This document shows positions 42,606-51,753 of a stretch of DNA of 64,000 bases, in pieces. A model generated the notes under the pieces. The model had not been told where the DNA came from. It saw nothing but the letters and a program-made list of their open reading frames with translations, and did no database searches. A program made the position numbers and the translations under genes. Numbering within the stretch: the stretch's first letter is position 1; every line of letters begins with the position of its first letter. The DNA comes from 55-13 sp037190145 (GTDB lineage: Bacteria > Armatimonadota > Fimbriimonadia > Fimbriimonadales > Fimbriimonadaceae), in NCBI GenBank assembly GCA_037190145.1, contig JBBCJU010000004.1:62001-126000 (forward strand), in the 5' to 3' direction.

Positions 42606-45600
42606 ATGGGTGCGATCTGGAGACTGGAAATGTTGGGCACATTCCAGGTTCGTCGCGCCGAATCTACAGTTACCCGCTTTCGCACTCGTAGGGTCGCAGT
42701 GCTCCTTGCGTACCTTGGCTTGTTTCCCAATCGGCATCATTTTCGGGATGAAATCGGGGAAATGCTTTGGCCAGATAGCGAGCTATCAGTTAGTCGCAGA
42801 AATCTTAGACAAGCGTTGCTTTCGCTTCGCCATGCCTTGGAGCCTCCTCCGATGCCTTCGGGCTCGGTGGTACAGGTCATGCAATCTCATCTCCAACTCC
42901 ACCCGCAATCAGTGGTCACTGATGTTGCGGAGTTTGAGCGATTGCTGGGACGAGCAAAGGCGGAGATTGAGCCTAGAGACCGAGTTGCGCTCTATCAGCA
43001 GGCTGTGAGTCTGTACAAAGGGGAATTGCTTCCGGGTTTTGATGAAGTGTGGGTCCTCAATGAACGGTTGAGGATGGAGGATCTGTACCTCTATGCGTTA
43101 GGGCAATTGATCAAGGAATCGGAAGCCCTTGGGTTAGTCGAGGAGTCGATTCCTTACCTCCGTTTGGCGATTGCAAAAGAGCCTTTGAATGAGGTTTGGC
43201 ACACTTCGCTGATGTGGCAGTATCTCAAATTGGGGCGAGCTCAAAACGCGTTGACTCAGTACGAGGAGCTCTCACGTCTCTTGCAGATTGAGTTGAACTG
43301 TGAGCCTGACGAGGATGCCAGGAAGCTCGCTGCAAAAGCTCGCCGAGAGGCGGGAGGAGGTTCAGCCAAGGTAACTGCAAACGTATCTGATTCCGTGCTT
43401 GAGGAGGTACCTGTTGAACCGAAGCCGGAGAGGATTCGACTCCCGGTTCAGTTGACACGGCTCTTTGGAAGGCAGGCTGAAATCCAAGAGCTTAAGCATC
43501 GACTGGAAGATACTCAGACTCGGTTAGCAACGATCCTGGGGCCTGCGGGGACGGGCAAAACACGACTCGCGGTAGAAGTAGGCCGAAGCTTGGCGGACCA
43601 GGGGTGGAGCGTTTGGTTTGTACCGCTTGCGGATATGGATGATGGGAGCTTGCTACCAGACCGTATTCTGGAGGTCCTTAAGCCTCGAAGTCAGGGACGA
43701 AGCGATACGTTAGCTGAGGTCGCAGAGATTATCGATCGAGAACACACCCTCTTAGTGCTAGACAATCTCGAACATGTCATTGAACAACTTGCTCCCGTTG
43801 TTTCTGAACTTATTGCTGCCTCGCCCCGGACAAAGATACTGACGACTTCTCGACAAAGCTTAAAACTCCATGGAGAATTGGAGTTTCCGCTAGAGCCGCT
43901 TCCCATTCCTGACTTCAGTAGACCGACAATTTATGGCAGCACTCAGGAGCTTGCCAAGCTGGCCGAGTGCCCAAGTGTCCAGATGTTTGTGGATCGGTGC
44001 CAATCGGTGCGACCAGATACTCAGTTGACCATCAACAATGCGCCGCACTTTGCCGCGATCTGCGCCAAGCTTGAGGGAATACCGTTGGCAATAGAGATTG
44101 CTGCGGGGCTTTCGAATACCTTTGCACCATCTCAGATGGTGAAGCACTTAGAAAACCGACTCTCGGCTTTGAGTAGTCGAAGGCGAGACATACCAGCCCG
44201 TCACCGAAGTTTACGTGCTGCCATTGAATATGGATACGCTTTCTTAACCCCGGAATTACAAAGATTCTTCGCGGCCTTGTCGGTGTTTCGAGGTGGATTT
44301 ACCACTGAATCTGCCAAGTCTGTTTGTCTAGAATGGTTGGGCAATCGAGAAGAGGCCCTGAGCTTGATTTTGGATTTACAGGAACGTTCCTTCTTACGCC
44401 CAGAGGAGGATTCAGGCGATCTGCGATTCAGATTGCTAGAAGTGTTCCGAGAGTTTGGGGAAGAGTGTCTGACTCGCGAAGAACTCGCAGATTTAAAGGG
44501 ACGCCATGCTCAATTTTATTTGGATACTTCGGTTCCAGAAAGTACATTGGCTGATGCGGAAGAACGTTCTCGGCAACTTGCACGCATCGAAGCGGATTAC
44601 AGTAACTACCTAGCCGCTCTGGAGCATTTATATCAAGAGAAGCGCGTGGAAGAGTGCATTCGATTGATCGGGGCTTTATCTACCTTGTGGGATACGCGGG
44701 GAACCAAGCAAGTGGAACAGAACTATATCCGGCAGCTTGTCAATTTGCCGGAGACCGAAAAAGCGACCCCAGCCGCCCGCATTCACCTTCTACGGATGCT
44801 TGGTACCACATACCTGAGAACTTCCGATTTTAGGTCAGCGTACCAAGCTTGTAAGGATGCGCTCAAGGTCGCTAAAGAGACAAAGGTTGATGGCCAAATT
44901 GCGGTTTGCTATTATGGTATGGCCTTATGCGCAGGCTACATGGGGCAAGCGGATCACTGCATAGAGCTTTGTCAACAAGTGCTAGATCATGCTCCGGCTT
45001 CGAATGGCATTTTGCTTGAGCGAACATATGTAAGTATTGGTAGCGCTTACTGGGCGAAAGATGATCTGCCAAATGCTCAAGCTGCATTTATTCAGGCGAA
45101 GGAGATTTCAGAGGCTTTTCGCAATGGTGAAGCGGACGCACTCATTTTTGCTCACCTCTCCGGTGTCTACTTGGATCAACAGATGTTTGACCAGGCAATG
45201 ACCGCGGCAGGAGAAGGGATTCGGATTAGCCGTCGCTTGAGAAACGAGATCAGTCTGTCGGCTTGCCTTACTCAGGTAGCACGATATCATCGCATGTTGG
45301 GCAATATGCCCGCTGCGGTTGCCACCAGCCATGAAGCTTTGCTCTTAGGGCGAGACGTTGCCATCGCGACCTTGGCTTTGGAGGCCATCCGTGGACATGC
45401 CCTGATTCTATGCCAGTTTCATGAGCATGGAGCAGCGGCAACTCTGGTCGCGGCGACTTTGGGAATGGAGGCTTCTGAGAAAAGGGTGGATGCTCGCGAA
45501 CGAGAATTAGCATTGGGCGAAGTGCGGGCGAAGTTGTCTGCGGAAGAGTTTGAGAGAGCCTGGGCGAAGGGGTTAGCCATGGATATGGATGAAGCGTTTG

Positions 45601-45623
45601 CCTTGGCGCTCAAATACAAGTAG
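42606..45623 (+). CDS. AfsR/SARP-like STAND regulator (HTH-BTAD-NTPase-TPR)
   Basis: Large transcriptional regulator of 1005 residues. Residues 1-95 form an OmpR-type winged helix (EMLGTFQVRRAESTVTRF, then RRNLRQALLSLRHAL), and 100-250 a bacterial transcriptional activation (BTAD) helical domain. Residues about 290-560 are a STAND/NB-ARC NTPase with Walker A GPAGTGKTRLAVE and Walker B TLLVLDNLEHV. The C-terminal 350 residues are TPR-like helix pairs. It resembles actinomycete AfsR-type activators that switch in response to a ligand and ATP. Targets are not obvious; the downstream acyltransferase gene is 128 bases away. Confidence 0.9.
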   Translation: MGAIWRLEMLGTFQVRRAESTVTRFRTRRVAVLLAYLGLFPNRHHFRDEIGEMLWPDSELSVSRRNLRQALLSLRHALEPPPMPSGSVVQVMQSHLQLHPQSVVTDVAEFERLLGRAKAEIEPRDRVALYQQAVSLYKGELLPGFDEVWVLNERLRMEDLYLYALGQLIKESEALGLVEESIPYLRLAIAKEPLNEVWHTSLMWQYLKLGRAQNALTQYEELSRLLQIELNCEPDEDARKLAAKARREAGGGSAKVTANVSDSVLEEVPVEPKPERIRLPVQLTRLFGRQAEIQELKHRLEDTQTRLATILGPAGTGKTRLAVEVGRSLADQGWSVWFVPLADMDDGSLLPDRILEVLKPRSQGRSDTLAEVAEIIDREHTLLVLDNLEHVIEQLAPVVSELIAASPRTKILTTSRQSLKLHGELEFPLEPLPIPDFSRPTIYGSTQELAKLAECPSVQMFVDRCQSVRPDTQLTINNAPHFAAICAKLEGIPLAIEIAAGLSNTFAPSQMVKHLENRLSALSSRRRDIPARHRSLRAAIEYGYAFLTPELQRFFAALSVFRGGFTTESAKSVCLEWLGNREEALSLILDLQERSFLRPEEDSGDLRFRLLEVFREFGEECLTREELADLKGRHAQFYLDTSVPESTLADAEERSRQLARIEADYSNYLAALEHLYQEKRVEECIRLIGALSTLWDTRGTKQVEQNYIRQLVNLPETEKATPAARIHLLRMLGTTYLRTSDFRSAYQACKDALKVAKETKVDGQIAVCYYGMALCAGYMGQADHCIELCQQVLDHAPASNGILLERTYVSIGSAYWAKDDLPNAQAAFIQAKEISEAFRNGEADALIFAHLSGVYLDQQMFDQAMTAAGEGIRISRRLRNEISLSACLTQVARYHRMLGNMPAAVATSHEALLLGRDVAIATLALEAIRGHALILCQFHEHGAAATLVAATLGMEASEKRVDARERELALGEVRAKLSAEEFERAWAKGLAMDMDEAFALALKYK

Positions 45624-45750
45624 TCCTGTTTCCAAGCAAAAGACGTTACTTTGCAATCGAAAACGTGTAGATGGTTGGTTTAGTGCGATGGAATCGTGCT
45701 AAGAATTAGCTCGGTGTTAAGTTCTATGTACTTGTGCAATCATACAATTT

Positions 45751-46776
45751 GTGTCTGCAGAAGCGTCCAGAGACGAAAGCCTTCAACCAAGTCACCCCTC
45801 GGCACATAGGCCAATGCTTGATGGATGGAGAGGCTTGGCTATCCTGCTATTGTTGATTGGGCACTTTGTCCAGGGAAGGACAAACTTATTAGAGATTCCT
45901 TTCAACTTAGGAAGGTTAGGAGTTGAGTTATTCTTTGTGCTAAGTGGCACATTAATGGCCAATTTGCTTTTCATTAAGAACACGGATTTGCCACGGTTCT
46001 ACCGACGTCGAATATCTCGCATTTTCCCAGTTGCTCTTGCTTATATAGCTGTAATGATTGCTCTGTATTTGCTCATGAGTAAATCGTTTAGCTGGAAGCA
46101 AGCTTTGTCCGCGGGCACGTTTACTTATAACTATGCGATGTTTTTTGTGGAGAGAAGTAGAGACTTCGACCATTATTGGTCGTTGTGTGTCGAAGAGCAC
46201 TCTTATATTCTATTAGGACTGTTAGCTTTCTTGATTCGCTCAAAAAGTCTTAATGCCCTTCTGATCTTGCTTACTACGACTTTGCTCATTCTAGTCTCAA
46301 CCGTTGTTTGGGGAACGCTACATCAGTGGGAATACTACACAACATTCTGGGTTTCTCACACCCGTAGCTTATCAATTGTTTCAGCCGCACTATTGGCGGT
46401 GGTGACTTCTCGAAGACTTCTGTTTACTTCTCCGATTATTGTGCTAGTGGCTTTTGCTGCAGGAATATTCTTAAACGGAACGTATGTTCCAGACTACATA
46501 AAATACACCGTTGGTACGTGGTGTCTTGCATATGCCGTTAATAATATTGAGCTGATGCCAAAACTGATAGGTGCCTTGTTTGCATGGAAACCGATGCAAA
46601 TAGCTGGAATCGGTTCATTCTCCCTTTATGTTTGGCAACAAGTGTTCTACAAAGGAACGATTAGAGGCGGGATTGTGGCAACGATCATTGTTGCAATAGC
46701 ATCGTATGTTCTTATTGAAAAGCCCTTTCGTCAATACTTAAACGCTCATTGGGGAGTGCGAAAGGCCAGTGTATAG
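45751..46776 (+). CDS. Acyltransferase 3 family membrane protein (OafA-like)
   Basis: Integral membrane O-acyltransferase of 341 residues with about ten helices. The N-terminal signature is LDGWRGLAILLLLIGHF, with the conserved Arg and His. VELFFVLSGTLMANLLF, RRRISRIFPVALAY and DHYWSLCVEEHSYI are also typical. Members acetylate or acylate surface polysaccharides, peptidoglycan or lipids. GTG start at 45751. Base composition is somewhat more A+T-rich than its neighbours, which may indicate a transferred gene (an impression, not measured). Confidence 0.92.
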   Translation: MSAEASRDESLQPSHPSAHRPMLDGWRGLAILLLLIGHFVQGRTNLLEIPFNLGRLGVELFFVLSGTLMANLLFIKNTDLPRFYRRRISRIFPVALAYIAVMIALYLLMSKSFSWKQALSAGTFTYNYAMFFVERSRDFDHYWSLCVEEHSYILLGLLAFLIRSKSLNALLILLTTTLLILVSTVVWGTLHQWEYYTTFWVSHTRSLSIVSAALLAVVTSRRLLFTSPIIVLVAFAAGIFLNGTYVPDYIKYTVGTWCLAYAVNNIELMPKLIGALFAWKPMQIAGIGSFSLYVWQQVFYKGTIRGGIVATIIVAIASYVLIEKPFRQYLNAHWGVRKASV

Positions 46777-46971
46777 ATGCCGTGATTAAGGCAAATGGTT
46801 ACTAGGTAAACGCTAGGACTTTCATTCGCTCTGGCAGAGGCTGTTTTATGTAACTTTCCGGGGTTTTTAGGCCTCAATACCGACTGTTGACGTTTGGTTG
46901 ACGCCCTTAACGTATGGTTCCGTGTGCCTTCCTGGCACCCCCGAAACTATTTTCCGGAGGCGGAATCCCAT

Positions 46972-47796
46972 ATGAATAAATCCAGACAAGCGTTTACTTT
47001 GATTGAGTTACTTGTCGTCATTGCCATTATCGCCATTCTCGCCGCGATTTTGTTCCCCGTTTTTGCCCAGGCTAAAGAGGCCGCCAAGAAGACCTCTTGT
47101 CTATCTAATCTAAAACAGGTTGGAACGGCATCCTATATGTACAATGCCGACTACGATGACATGGCCCCGATGATCGTGGTTTCCACGATGAGTGGTGCGG
47201 TCATGACTCAAAGCTATTGGTTTGGTGGCTTCGTAGTCGACTTCTCGACGATGACATCCACCTTCCGTCCTGAAGCGGGTTTGATGCATCCCTACATGAA
47301 GAGTCAGCCGATCACCGGTTGTGCCTCTACGGCAAGCAAGCTGAATATCCGCAGCGCGAATCTTTGGCCTAATCCTCCCTTTAACCTCGTGAACTTTGAG
47401 AATGCCCCAATGGGTTACGGTGCCAATAGCCATGTTTGGAAAGGTTCCGGTGAAGCCGTGAACATGTCTTCGGTGGCTGCGGTTGCAGAAACAATCCTCA
47501 TCGCAGACGCAGTTCGCATTGATCTTGCCACCAACGGTGTTATGCCTGGCATTAGCACGGACGGTGTGAATGTCTATCAGCCATCAACGTATGGTGTCCA
47601 TGCGAAGAAGGCGAACGTAGCTTGGGCTGACGGCCACGCGAAGAGCATGAATGTTTCTAAACGCCCTGCAAGCTACTACAGCTCAACTCAGTTGCAGCAA
47701 GTATCTGAGAACAACAATATTGGCGATGTGATGCACGGTAGTTATCCCTATGGCAATACTTGGGAGAACTATTACTATCGGATCGATAAGCCGTGA
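46972..47796 (+). CDS. Type II pseudopilin-like protein (prepilin N-terminal methylation, H-x9-DG type)
   Basis: Exported pilin-like protein of about 274 residues. The class III signal is MNKSRQA followed by FTLIELLVVIAIIAILAAIL, giving cleavage before Phe; the -1 residue is Ala instead of the usual Gly. The long N-terminal helix ends at LFPVFAQAKEAAKKTSC, a hallmark of Armatimonadota and Planctomycetes pseudopilins (DUF1559-like). The C-terminal motif NVAWADGHAKSM is also typical. It has Cys residues in TSCLSNLK and ITGCAST that might pair. GGAGGCGG precedes the chosen ATG 46972. The next lipoprotein gene overlaps its stop. Confidence 0.92.
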   Translation: MNKSRQAFTLIELLVVIAIIAILAAILFPVFAQAKEAAKKTSCLSNLKQVGTASYMYNADYDDMAPMIVVSTMSGAVMTQSYWFGGFVVDFSTMTSTFRPEAGLMHPYMKSQPITGCASTASKLNIRSANLWPNPPFNLVNFENAPMGYGANSHVWKGSGEAVNMSSVAAVAETILIADAVRIDLATNGVMPGISTDGVNVYQPSTYGVHAKKANVAWADGHAKSMNVSKRPASYYSSTQLQQVSENNNIGDVMHGSYPYGNTWENYYYRIDKP

Positions 47797-48032
47797 GAAA
47801 TCTTGGGATTGCGCTAGCGGTGGCGTTCTCTGTGGGTCTTGGATGCTCCAAGGCCCCGGAGAATGCACCCGTCAAAATCGATACTAATGATCCTCAGTCG
47901 GTTGCCAAGTCTGAGCTTAGCGATAAGCTCAAAAATATGACCCCCGAACAACGTGCTCAGTACATCCAGCAGAACCCTAATGAGGTTCAGCAGGTTTACG
48001 CAGCCCCTGTTTCGGGTGGGACTGGTCAATGA
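47793..48032 (+). CDS. Small lipoprotein in the pilin operon
   Basis: A 79-residue predicted lipoprotein with signal helix and lipobox VGLGC at about residues 14-18. The mature part is charged and helical (SDKLKNMTPEQRAQYIQQNP), ending in a flexible VSGGTGQ tail. It starts with GTG inside GTGA, overlapping the pilin stop, and its own stop overlaps the thioredoxin-like gene (AATGA). The tight coupling suggests a joint role with those two, such as pseudopilus assembly or secretion. No family recognised. Confidence 0.8.
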   Translation: MRNLGIALAVAFSVGLGCSKAPENAPVKIDTNDPQSVAKSELSDKLKNMTPEQRAQYIQQNPNEVQQVYAAPVSGGTGQ

Positions 48033-49078
48033 AAAAAGCTTTTCTACCCCTCTTTTTAGCGGTTGTCTCACTGGTTGCAGCCGAGCCCGCCAAGTATGTC
48101 ACGATCGGTGATCCTGCGCCGGCACTGAAACCAGCAAAGTGGCTGAAGGGAACGCCTGTTTCAAAATTCAAGACGGGCCATATTTATGTGGTCGAGTTTT
48201 GGGCAACTTGGTGTAATCCTTGCAAGGAGAACATTCCTCACTTGACAGAGCTTGCTAAGAAGTACAAGAAGGATGTGTCTATTATCGGAGTCAGCATCTG
48301 GGAAACAGCAAAGCCTGGAGACGGCGATCCGATGAAGAAAGTGGAAGCCTTTGTGAAGCAGCAGGGCGACAATATGGACTACATCGTAGCCGCAGACGGT
48401 CCCAAGAATGTTATTGCCGACAGTTGGATGAAAGCCGCTAGCGAGGGCGGTATCCCCTGTTCCTTCATTATCGGGCGCGATGGCAAAGTAGCCTGGATCG
48501 GTCATCCCGCACAAATGGAGAATACGCTCCAGCAAGTCATTGCCGGAACCCACGATGTGGCGGCCGCACGTGAGGCTCGCGAGACTCGCCTGAAGTTCAT
48601 TAGGCCGGTTGAAGAAGCCATGGCGGCAAAGAAGTACGCCGAAGCGGCTAAAGCGATCGAGAAAGCGATTGAGGCTCGCCCAAACCTAGAGTATCCGCTT
48701 ACTTACCAGAGACTGGTGGCGCTGTTCCATTCGGATGTTCCGGGTGCGATCCAATTGAGCGAGAAGATTCTGGAGGAATCGAATCAGGCTCCAGGCGCTT
48801 ACTACATGATCTCTTCGATTTTTGCCTCGGAATCTAAACTGCCAAAGAAGGCATACGAATTTGGGCTACAGATCATTGAGAAGGCGCGAAGCCAGGCTCC
48901 TCGCGACTATATGTTGGTGGCGATTCAGGCGGAAGCTTCTTTCAACATCGGCGATAAGCCAAACGCTATAAAGCTGGCCGAAGAAGCCCAAGCAATGGCT
49001 GATAAGGAACCTCAGGCGAGTGCAGAGCATAAGAGCCTGATTAAGAAAAATTTGGCAAAGTATAAAGCTGCCAAGTAG
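48029..49078 (+). CDS. TlpA-like exported thioredoxin with TPR-like C terminus
   Basis: Secreted thiol-disulfide protein of 349 residues. The signal peptide ends SLVAAEP. Residues about 25-185 are a redoxin/TlpA fold with active site EFWATWCNPCKENIPHL, ending IIGRDGKVAWIGHP. The last 150 residues are helix pairs like TPR repeats (KKYAEAAKAIEKAIEARP). It probably reduces or shuffles disulfides outside the cytoplasm, with the TPR part binding client proteins. Third gene after a Cys-containing pilin and a lipoprotein, with overlapping starts. A hairpin follows. Confidence 0.92.
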   Translation: MKKAFLPLFLAVVSLVAAEPAKYVTIGDPAPALKPAKWLKGTPVSKFKTGHIYVVEFWATWCNPCKENIPHLTELAKKYKKDVSIIGVSIWETAKPGDGDPMKKVEAFVKQQGDNMDYIVAADGPKNVIADSWMKAASEGGIPCSFIIGRDGKVAWIGHPAQMENTLQQVIAGTHDVAAAREARETRLKFIRPVEEAMAAKKYAEAAKAIEKAIEARPNLEYPLTYQRLVALFHSDVPGAIQLSEKILEESNQAPGAYYMISSIFASESKLPKKAYEFGLQIIEKARSQAPRDYMLVAIQAEASFNIGDKPNAIKLAEEAQAMADKEPQASAEHKSLIKKNLAKYKAAK

Positions 49079-49083
49079 GAGTG

Positions 49084-49106
49084 AGGCAGGCACTTATCGC
49101 CTGCCT
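49084..49106 (+). terminator. Hairpin terminator after the thioredoxin-like gene
   Basis: An 8-bp perfect stem (49084-49091 with 49099-49106) with a 7-base loop directly after the stop. The downstream TTACTTGAT is only partly U-rich, so strength is uncertain. Confidence 0.6.
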
Positions 49107-49186
49107 TACTTGATAACTTCCCCCTAAGGTCCCCAGGCGGCTTGGCAAAAAGCCATAATCACGGGGGCGAAACTCGCCTGATTACT

Positions 49187-50797
49187 ATGCCGCTAGACGA
49201 AATCAATCGCGAGGCCGAGCGACGTCGGACGTTCGCCATCATCTCTCACCCCGACGCGGGAAAGACTACGCTTACGGAAAAGCTTTTGCTTTACGGAGGC
49301 GCAATTCAGCTTGCTGGATCGGTGAAGGCTCGGCACAATCAGCGTAAGGCCACCTCAGATTGGATGGAACTTGAGAAACAACGCGGGATTTCGATTACAT
49401 CGACGGTGTTGCAGTTTGAGTATTCCGACCATGTTTTGAATTTGTTGGATACGCCAGGTCACGATGACTTTAGCGCGGATACTTATCGAACTCTGACCGC
49501 AGCGGACTCTGCAGTTATGTTGATCGATAATGCTAAGGGTGTGGAAACACAGACCCGAAAGCTCTTTGCGGTCTGTAAGCAGAGAGGAATCCCGATTTTC
49601 ACATTCGTCAACAAGCTCGACCATGAGGGACCGGGGCCGCTGGCGATTCTGGAGAACCTGGAGGAGAGTTTAGGGATTCGGAGTTATCCCATGAACTGGC
49701 CGATTGGACAGGGAGCGGACTTTAAGGGAGTCTGTGATCGGCGCTCTCGAACGGTCGCTCTTTACGAAAAGGTTGCTCACGGGTCTACTCGAGTGGACAC
49801 CCGATCTATGTCGATGGATGATCCTGAGTTGCCAAAGGTGATTGGCCAGGACATGTTTGACAAGTTGGTAGAAGAGATTGAACTGCTGGAGATTGCGGGA
49901 GAAGCGTTTGATCTGGAGAGGATCCTGGCGGGAGACTTGACACCTGTTTTCTACGGTTCGGCTTTGACGAACTTTGGAGTGAGCCACTTCTTGGATTCCT
50001 TTATCCAGATTGCCCCCGATCCAGTAAAACGGATGGCAGATCTGACTCAAGATAAACCGGCAGAAGCATTTAGTGGTTTTGTCTTCAAGATTCAGGCAAA
50101 CATGGATCCCAATCACCGTGACCGCATTGCATTCATGCGTATTGTTTCCGGCGTTTTTGAGAAAGATATGGAGGCGCTGAATCAACGCTCCGCCAAGAAG
50201 CTCAAGCTGTCTCGACCGCAGAGGTTGTTTGCCCAAGAGCGAGAGACGGTGGAGATGGCCTATCCGGGCGACATTGTTGGCTTGACAAATCCAGGGGCAT
50301 TCCAACTTGGCGATACCGTGACGACCAACTCAAAGATCAAGTTTGACGAAGTGCCAGAGTTTGTGCCGGAAGTTTTTGCGCGTCTTTTGAACATGGATGT
50401 ATCTCGCCTGAAACATTTTGAAAAAGGTGTTGTTCAACTCTCTCAAGAGGGCCTGATTCAGTTGTACTGGGATACTCGCGCGCACCGTCGTGATCCAATA
50501 TTGGGTGCCGTTGGCAAGCTCCAGTTCGAGGTAGTTCAGCATCGCTTAATGTCCGAATACGGGGTCAAGACTACGTTGGAGCCGCTGCACCATGAGATTA
50601 TTCGGTGGCTAGATGGAGATAGAGATGCTCTTCAAAGTGTTTACTGGGGTGAGCAGGCTTATCGATTGGATGATAACGAAGGCAACCCAGTGGTGTTGAT
50701 TGGAACTGAATGGAATTGTGCGTATCTAGAGAAACAGAATCCCAAGATCCGCTTTAAGAAAACTCCATCCGAAGCGTTCACGGCACTCGCAGGTTAG
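49187..50797 (+). CDS. prfC: Peptide chain release factor 3
   Basis: Translational GTPase that recycles RF1 and RF2 from the ribosome after termination. G1 is ISHPDAGKTTLTEKL, G3 is LLDTPGHDDFSADTY and G4 is VNKLDHEG, followed by the RF3-type domains II and III (QERETVEMAYPGDIVGL, LGAVGKLQFEVVQHRL). ATG 49187 gives 536 residues beginning MPLDEINREAERRRTFAIIS, close to the E. coli length of 529. A TTG 45 bases upstream would add a family-atypical extension. Its end lies 2 bases from the convergent yeiH-like gene. Confidence 0.96.
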   Translation: MPLDEINREAERRRTFAIISHPDAGKTTLTEKLLLYGGAIQLAGSVKARHNQRKATSDWMELEKQRGISITSTVLQFEYSDHVLNLLDTPGHDDFSADTYRTLTAADSAVMLIDNAKGVETQTRKLFAVCKQRGIPIFTFVNKLDHEGPGPLAILENLEESLGIRSYPMNWPIGQGADFKGVCDRRSRTVALYEKVAHGSTRVDTRSMSMDDPELPKVIGQDMFDKLVEEIELLEIAGEAFDLERILAGDLTPVFYGSALTNFGVSHFLDSFIQIAPDPVKRMADLTQDKPAEAFSGFVFKIQANMDPNHRDRIAFMRIVSGVFEKDMEALNQRSAKKLKLSRPQRLFAQERETVEMAYPGDIVGLTNPGAFQLGDTVTTNSKIKFDEVPEFVPEVFARLLNMDVSRLKHFEKGVVQLSQEGLIQLYWDTRAHRRDPILGAVGKLQFEVVQHRLMSEYGVKTTLEPLHHEIIRWLDGDRDALQSVYWGEQAYRLDDNEGNPVVLIGTEWNCAYLEKQNPKIRFKKTPSEAFTALAG

Positions 50798-50799
50798 GC

Positions 50800-51744
50800 C
50801 TACATGCTTCGGACCACAAGGAAAGACGCAACGCTTATGGCGACCCAGAGGATAACGCCTTGAATAAGGGGTTTTGCGCCGACGGCCTTTAAGGTTTTTC
50901 GAGTGATGCCTGCTCCGATCAGAAAGAGAGCGATTGCTAGTCCAATGGTGGCTACCATTTTAATGTTTGGAGCGAAATCGGCGATGGTAGGAACATATGT
51001 TCGAACCACTGAAGCCCCGATGAATCCAAGAATGAAATAGGGGAATGGTGAAGTTTTTTGCTTGCTTTCCGTAGATTGTGATTGGTGGCTACGCTTTATC
51101 CACCATGCCGCGACTAGCGTGATGGGGATGAGATAAAGCACGCGGGAAAGCTTGACTGCGGTACCTACATCCAAAGCTTCGGAACCATAGGCTTTGCCGG
51201 CTCCTACCACAGAGGCAACATCATGGATGGCGATCCCAGCCCAGGTGCCGAATTGGGCTTGGGTCAGGCCAAAGTGGTGTCCAATTGGCGGAAAGACGAT
51301 GAGAGCGATGGCATTCAGGATGAAAACGGTGCCAACGGCGACCGAGACATCTTCTTGGTCAGCGTCGGTCACGGTGCTCATGGCGGCGATAGCTGACCCT
51401 CCGCAGATAGCAGTTCCGGTCGAAACCAAGAGTCCGGCAACCGGCCTTAGTTTAAGAGCGCGTTGAAGCAGCCACCCTAATAGGAAAACGCCGATGATGG
51501 AGGCCAGGGCAAAGAGGATTCCCTGAGAGCCCGCCTTAAGGACGGTGTGAAGATCCATGCTGAAGCCTAGTAGGACTACACATACTTGAAGGAGGATCTT
51601 CGAGACGTTCTTGCTTTCCTTGGGAAAAGGGTTTCCTAAAGCAAGCGCAATGGCAATTCCAAGGCACAGTGCCACCCAAGGTGGGGTGATGGGAACCAGA
51701 CAGACGGCTAAGCCGATGAGAAATACCGACTTAGCCAGTGTCAT
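50800..51744 (-). CDS. YeiH-family putative sulfate exporter
   Basis: Polytopic membrane protein of 314 residues with ten or so helices. The family signature GTAICGGSAIAAMSTV near residue 115 and the block WAGIAIHDVASVVGAGKAYG are the conserved features of the YeiH/UPF0324 family. Members are annotated as sulfate or sulfite exporters, but experimental support is limited. Convergent with prfC without a terminator gap. The LURP-one-like gene lies upstream on the same strand. Confidence 0.92.
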   Translation of the reverse strand: MTLAKSVFLIGLAVCLVPITPPWVALCLGIAIALALGNPFPKESKNVSKILLQVCVVLLGFSMDLHTVLKAGSQGILFALASIIGVFLLGWLLQRALKLRPVAGLLVSTGTAICGGSAIAAMSTVTDADQEDVSVAVGTVFILNAIALIVFPPIGHHFGLTQAQFGTWAGIAIHDVASVVGAGKAYGSEALDVGTAVKLSRVLYLIPITLVAAWWIKRSHQSQSTESKQKTSPFPYFILGFIGASVVRTYVPTIADFAPNIKMVATIGLAIALFLIGAGITRKTLKAVGAKPLIQGVILWVAISVASFLVVRSM

Positions 51745-51753
51745 ATTCAGAGT

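Noticed and set aside
45624..45750. tRNA or small RNA gene in the spacer before the acyltransferase
   Set aside because: No cloverleaf pairing, no TTC-type T-loop and no CCA; the region looks like plain A+T-rich promoter sequence.
46777..46971. Riboswitch (cyclic-di-GMP type) ahead of the pilin gene
   Set aside because: Short GC hairpins such as GTGCC/GGCAC are present, but the conserved core sequences of the GEMM motif are not.
49670..50305. 211-codon minus-strand frame inside prfC
   Set aside because: Fully within a highly conserved GTPase gene on the other strand.
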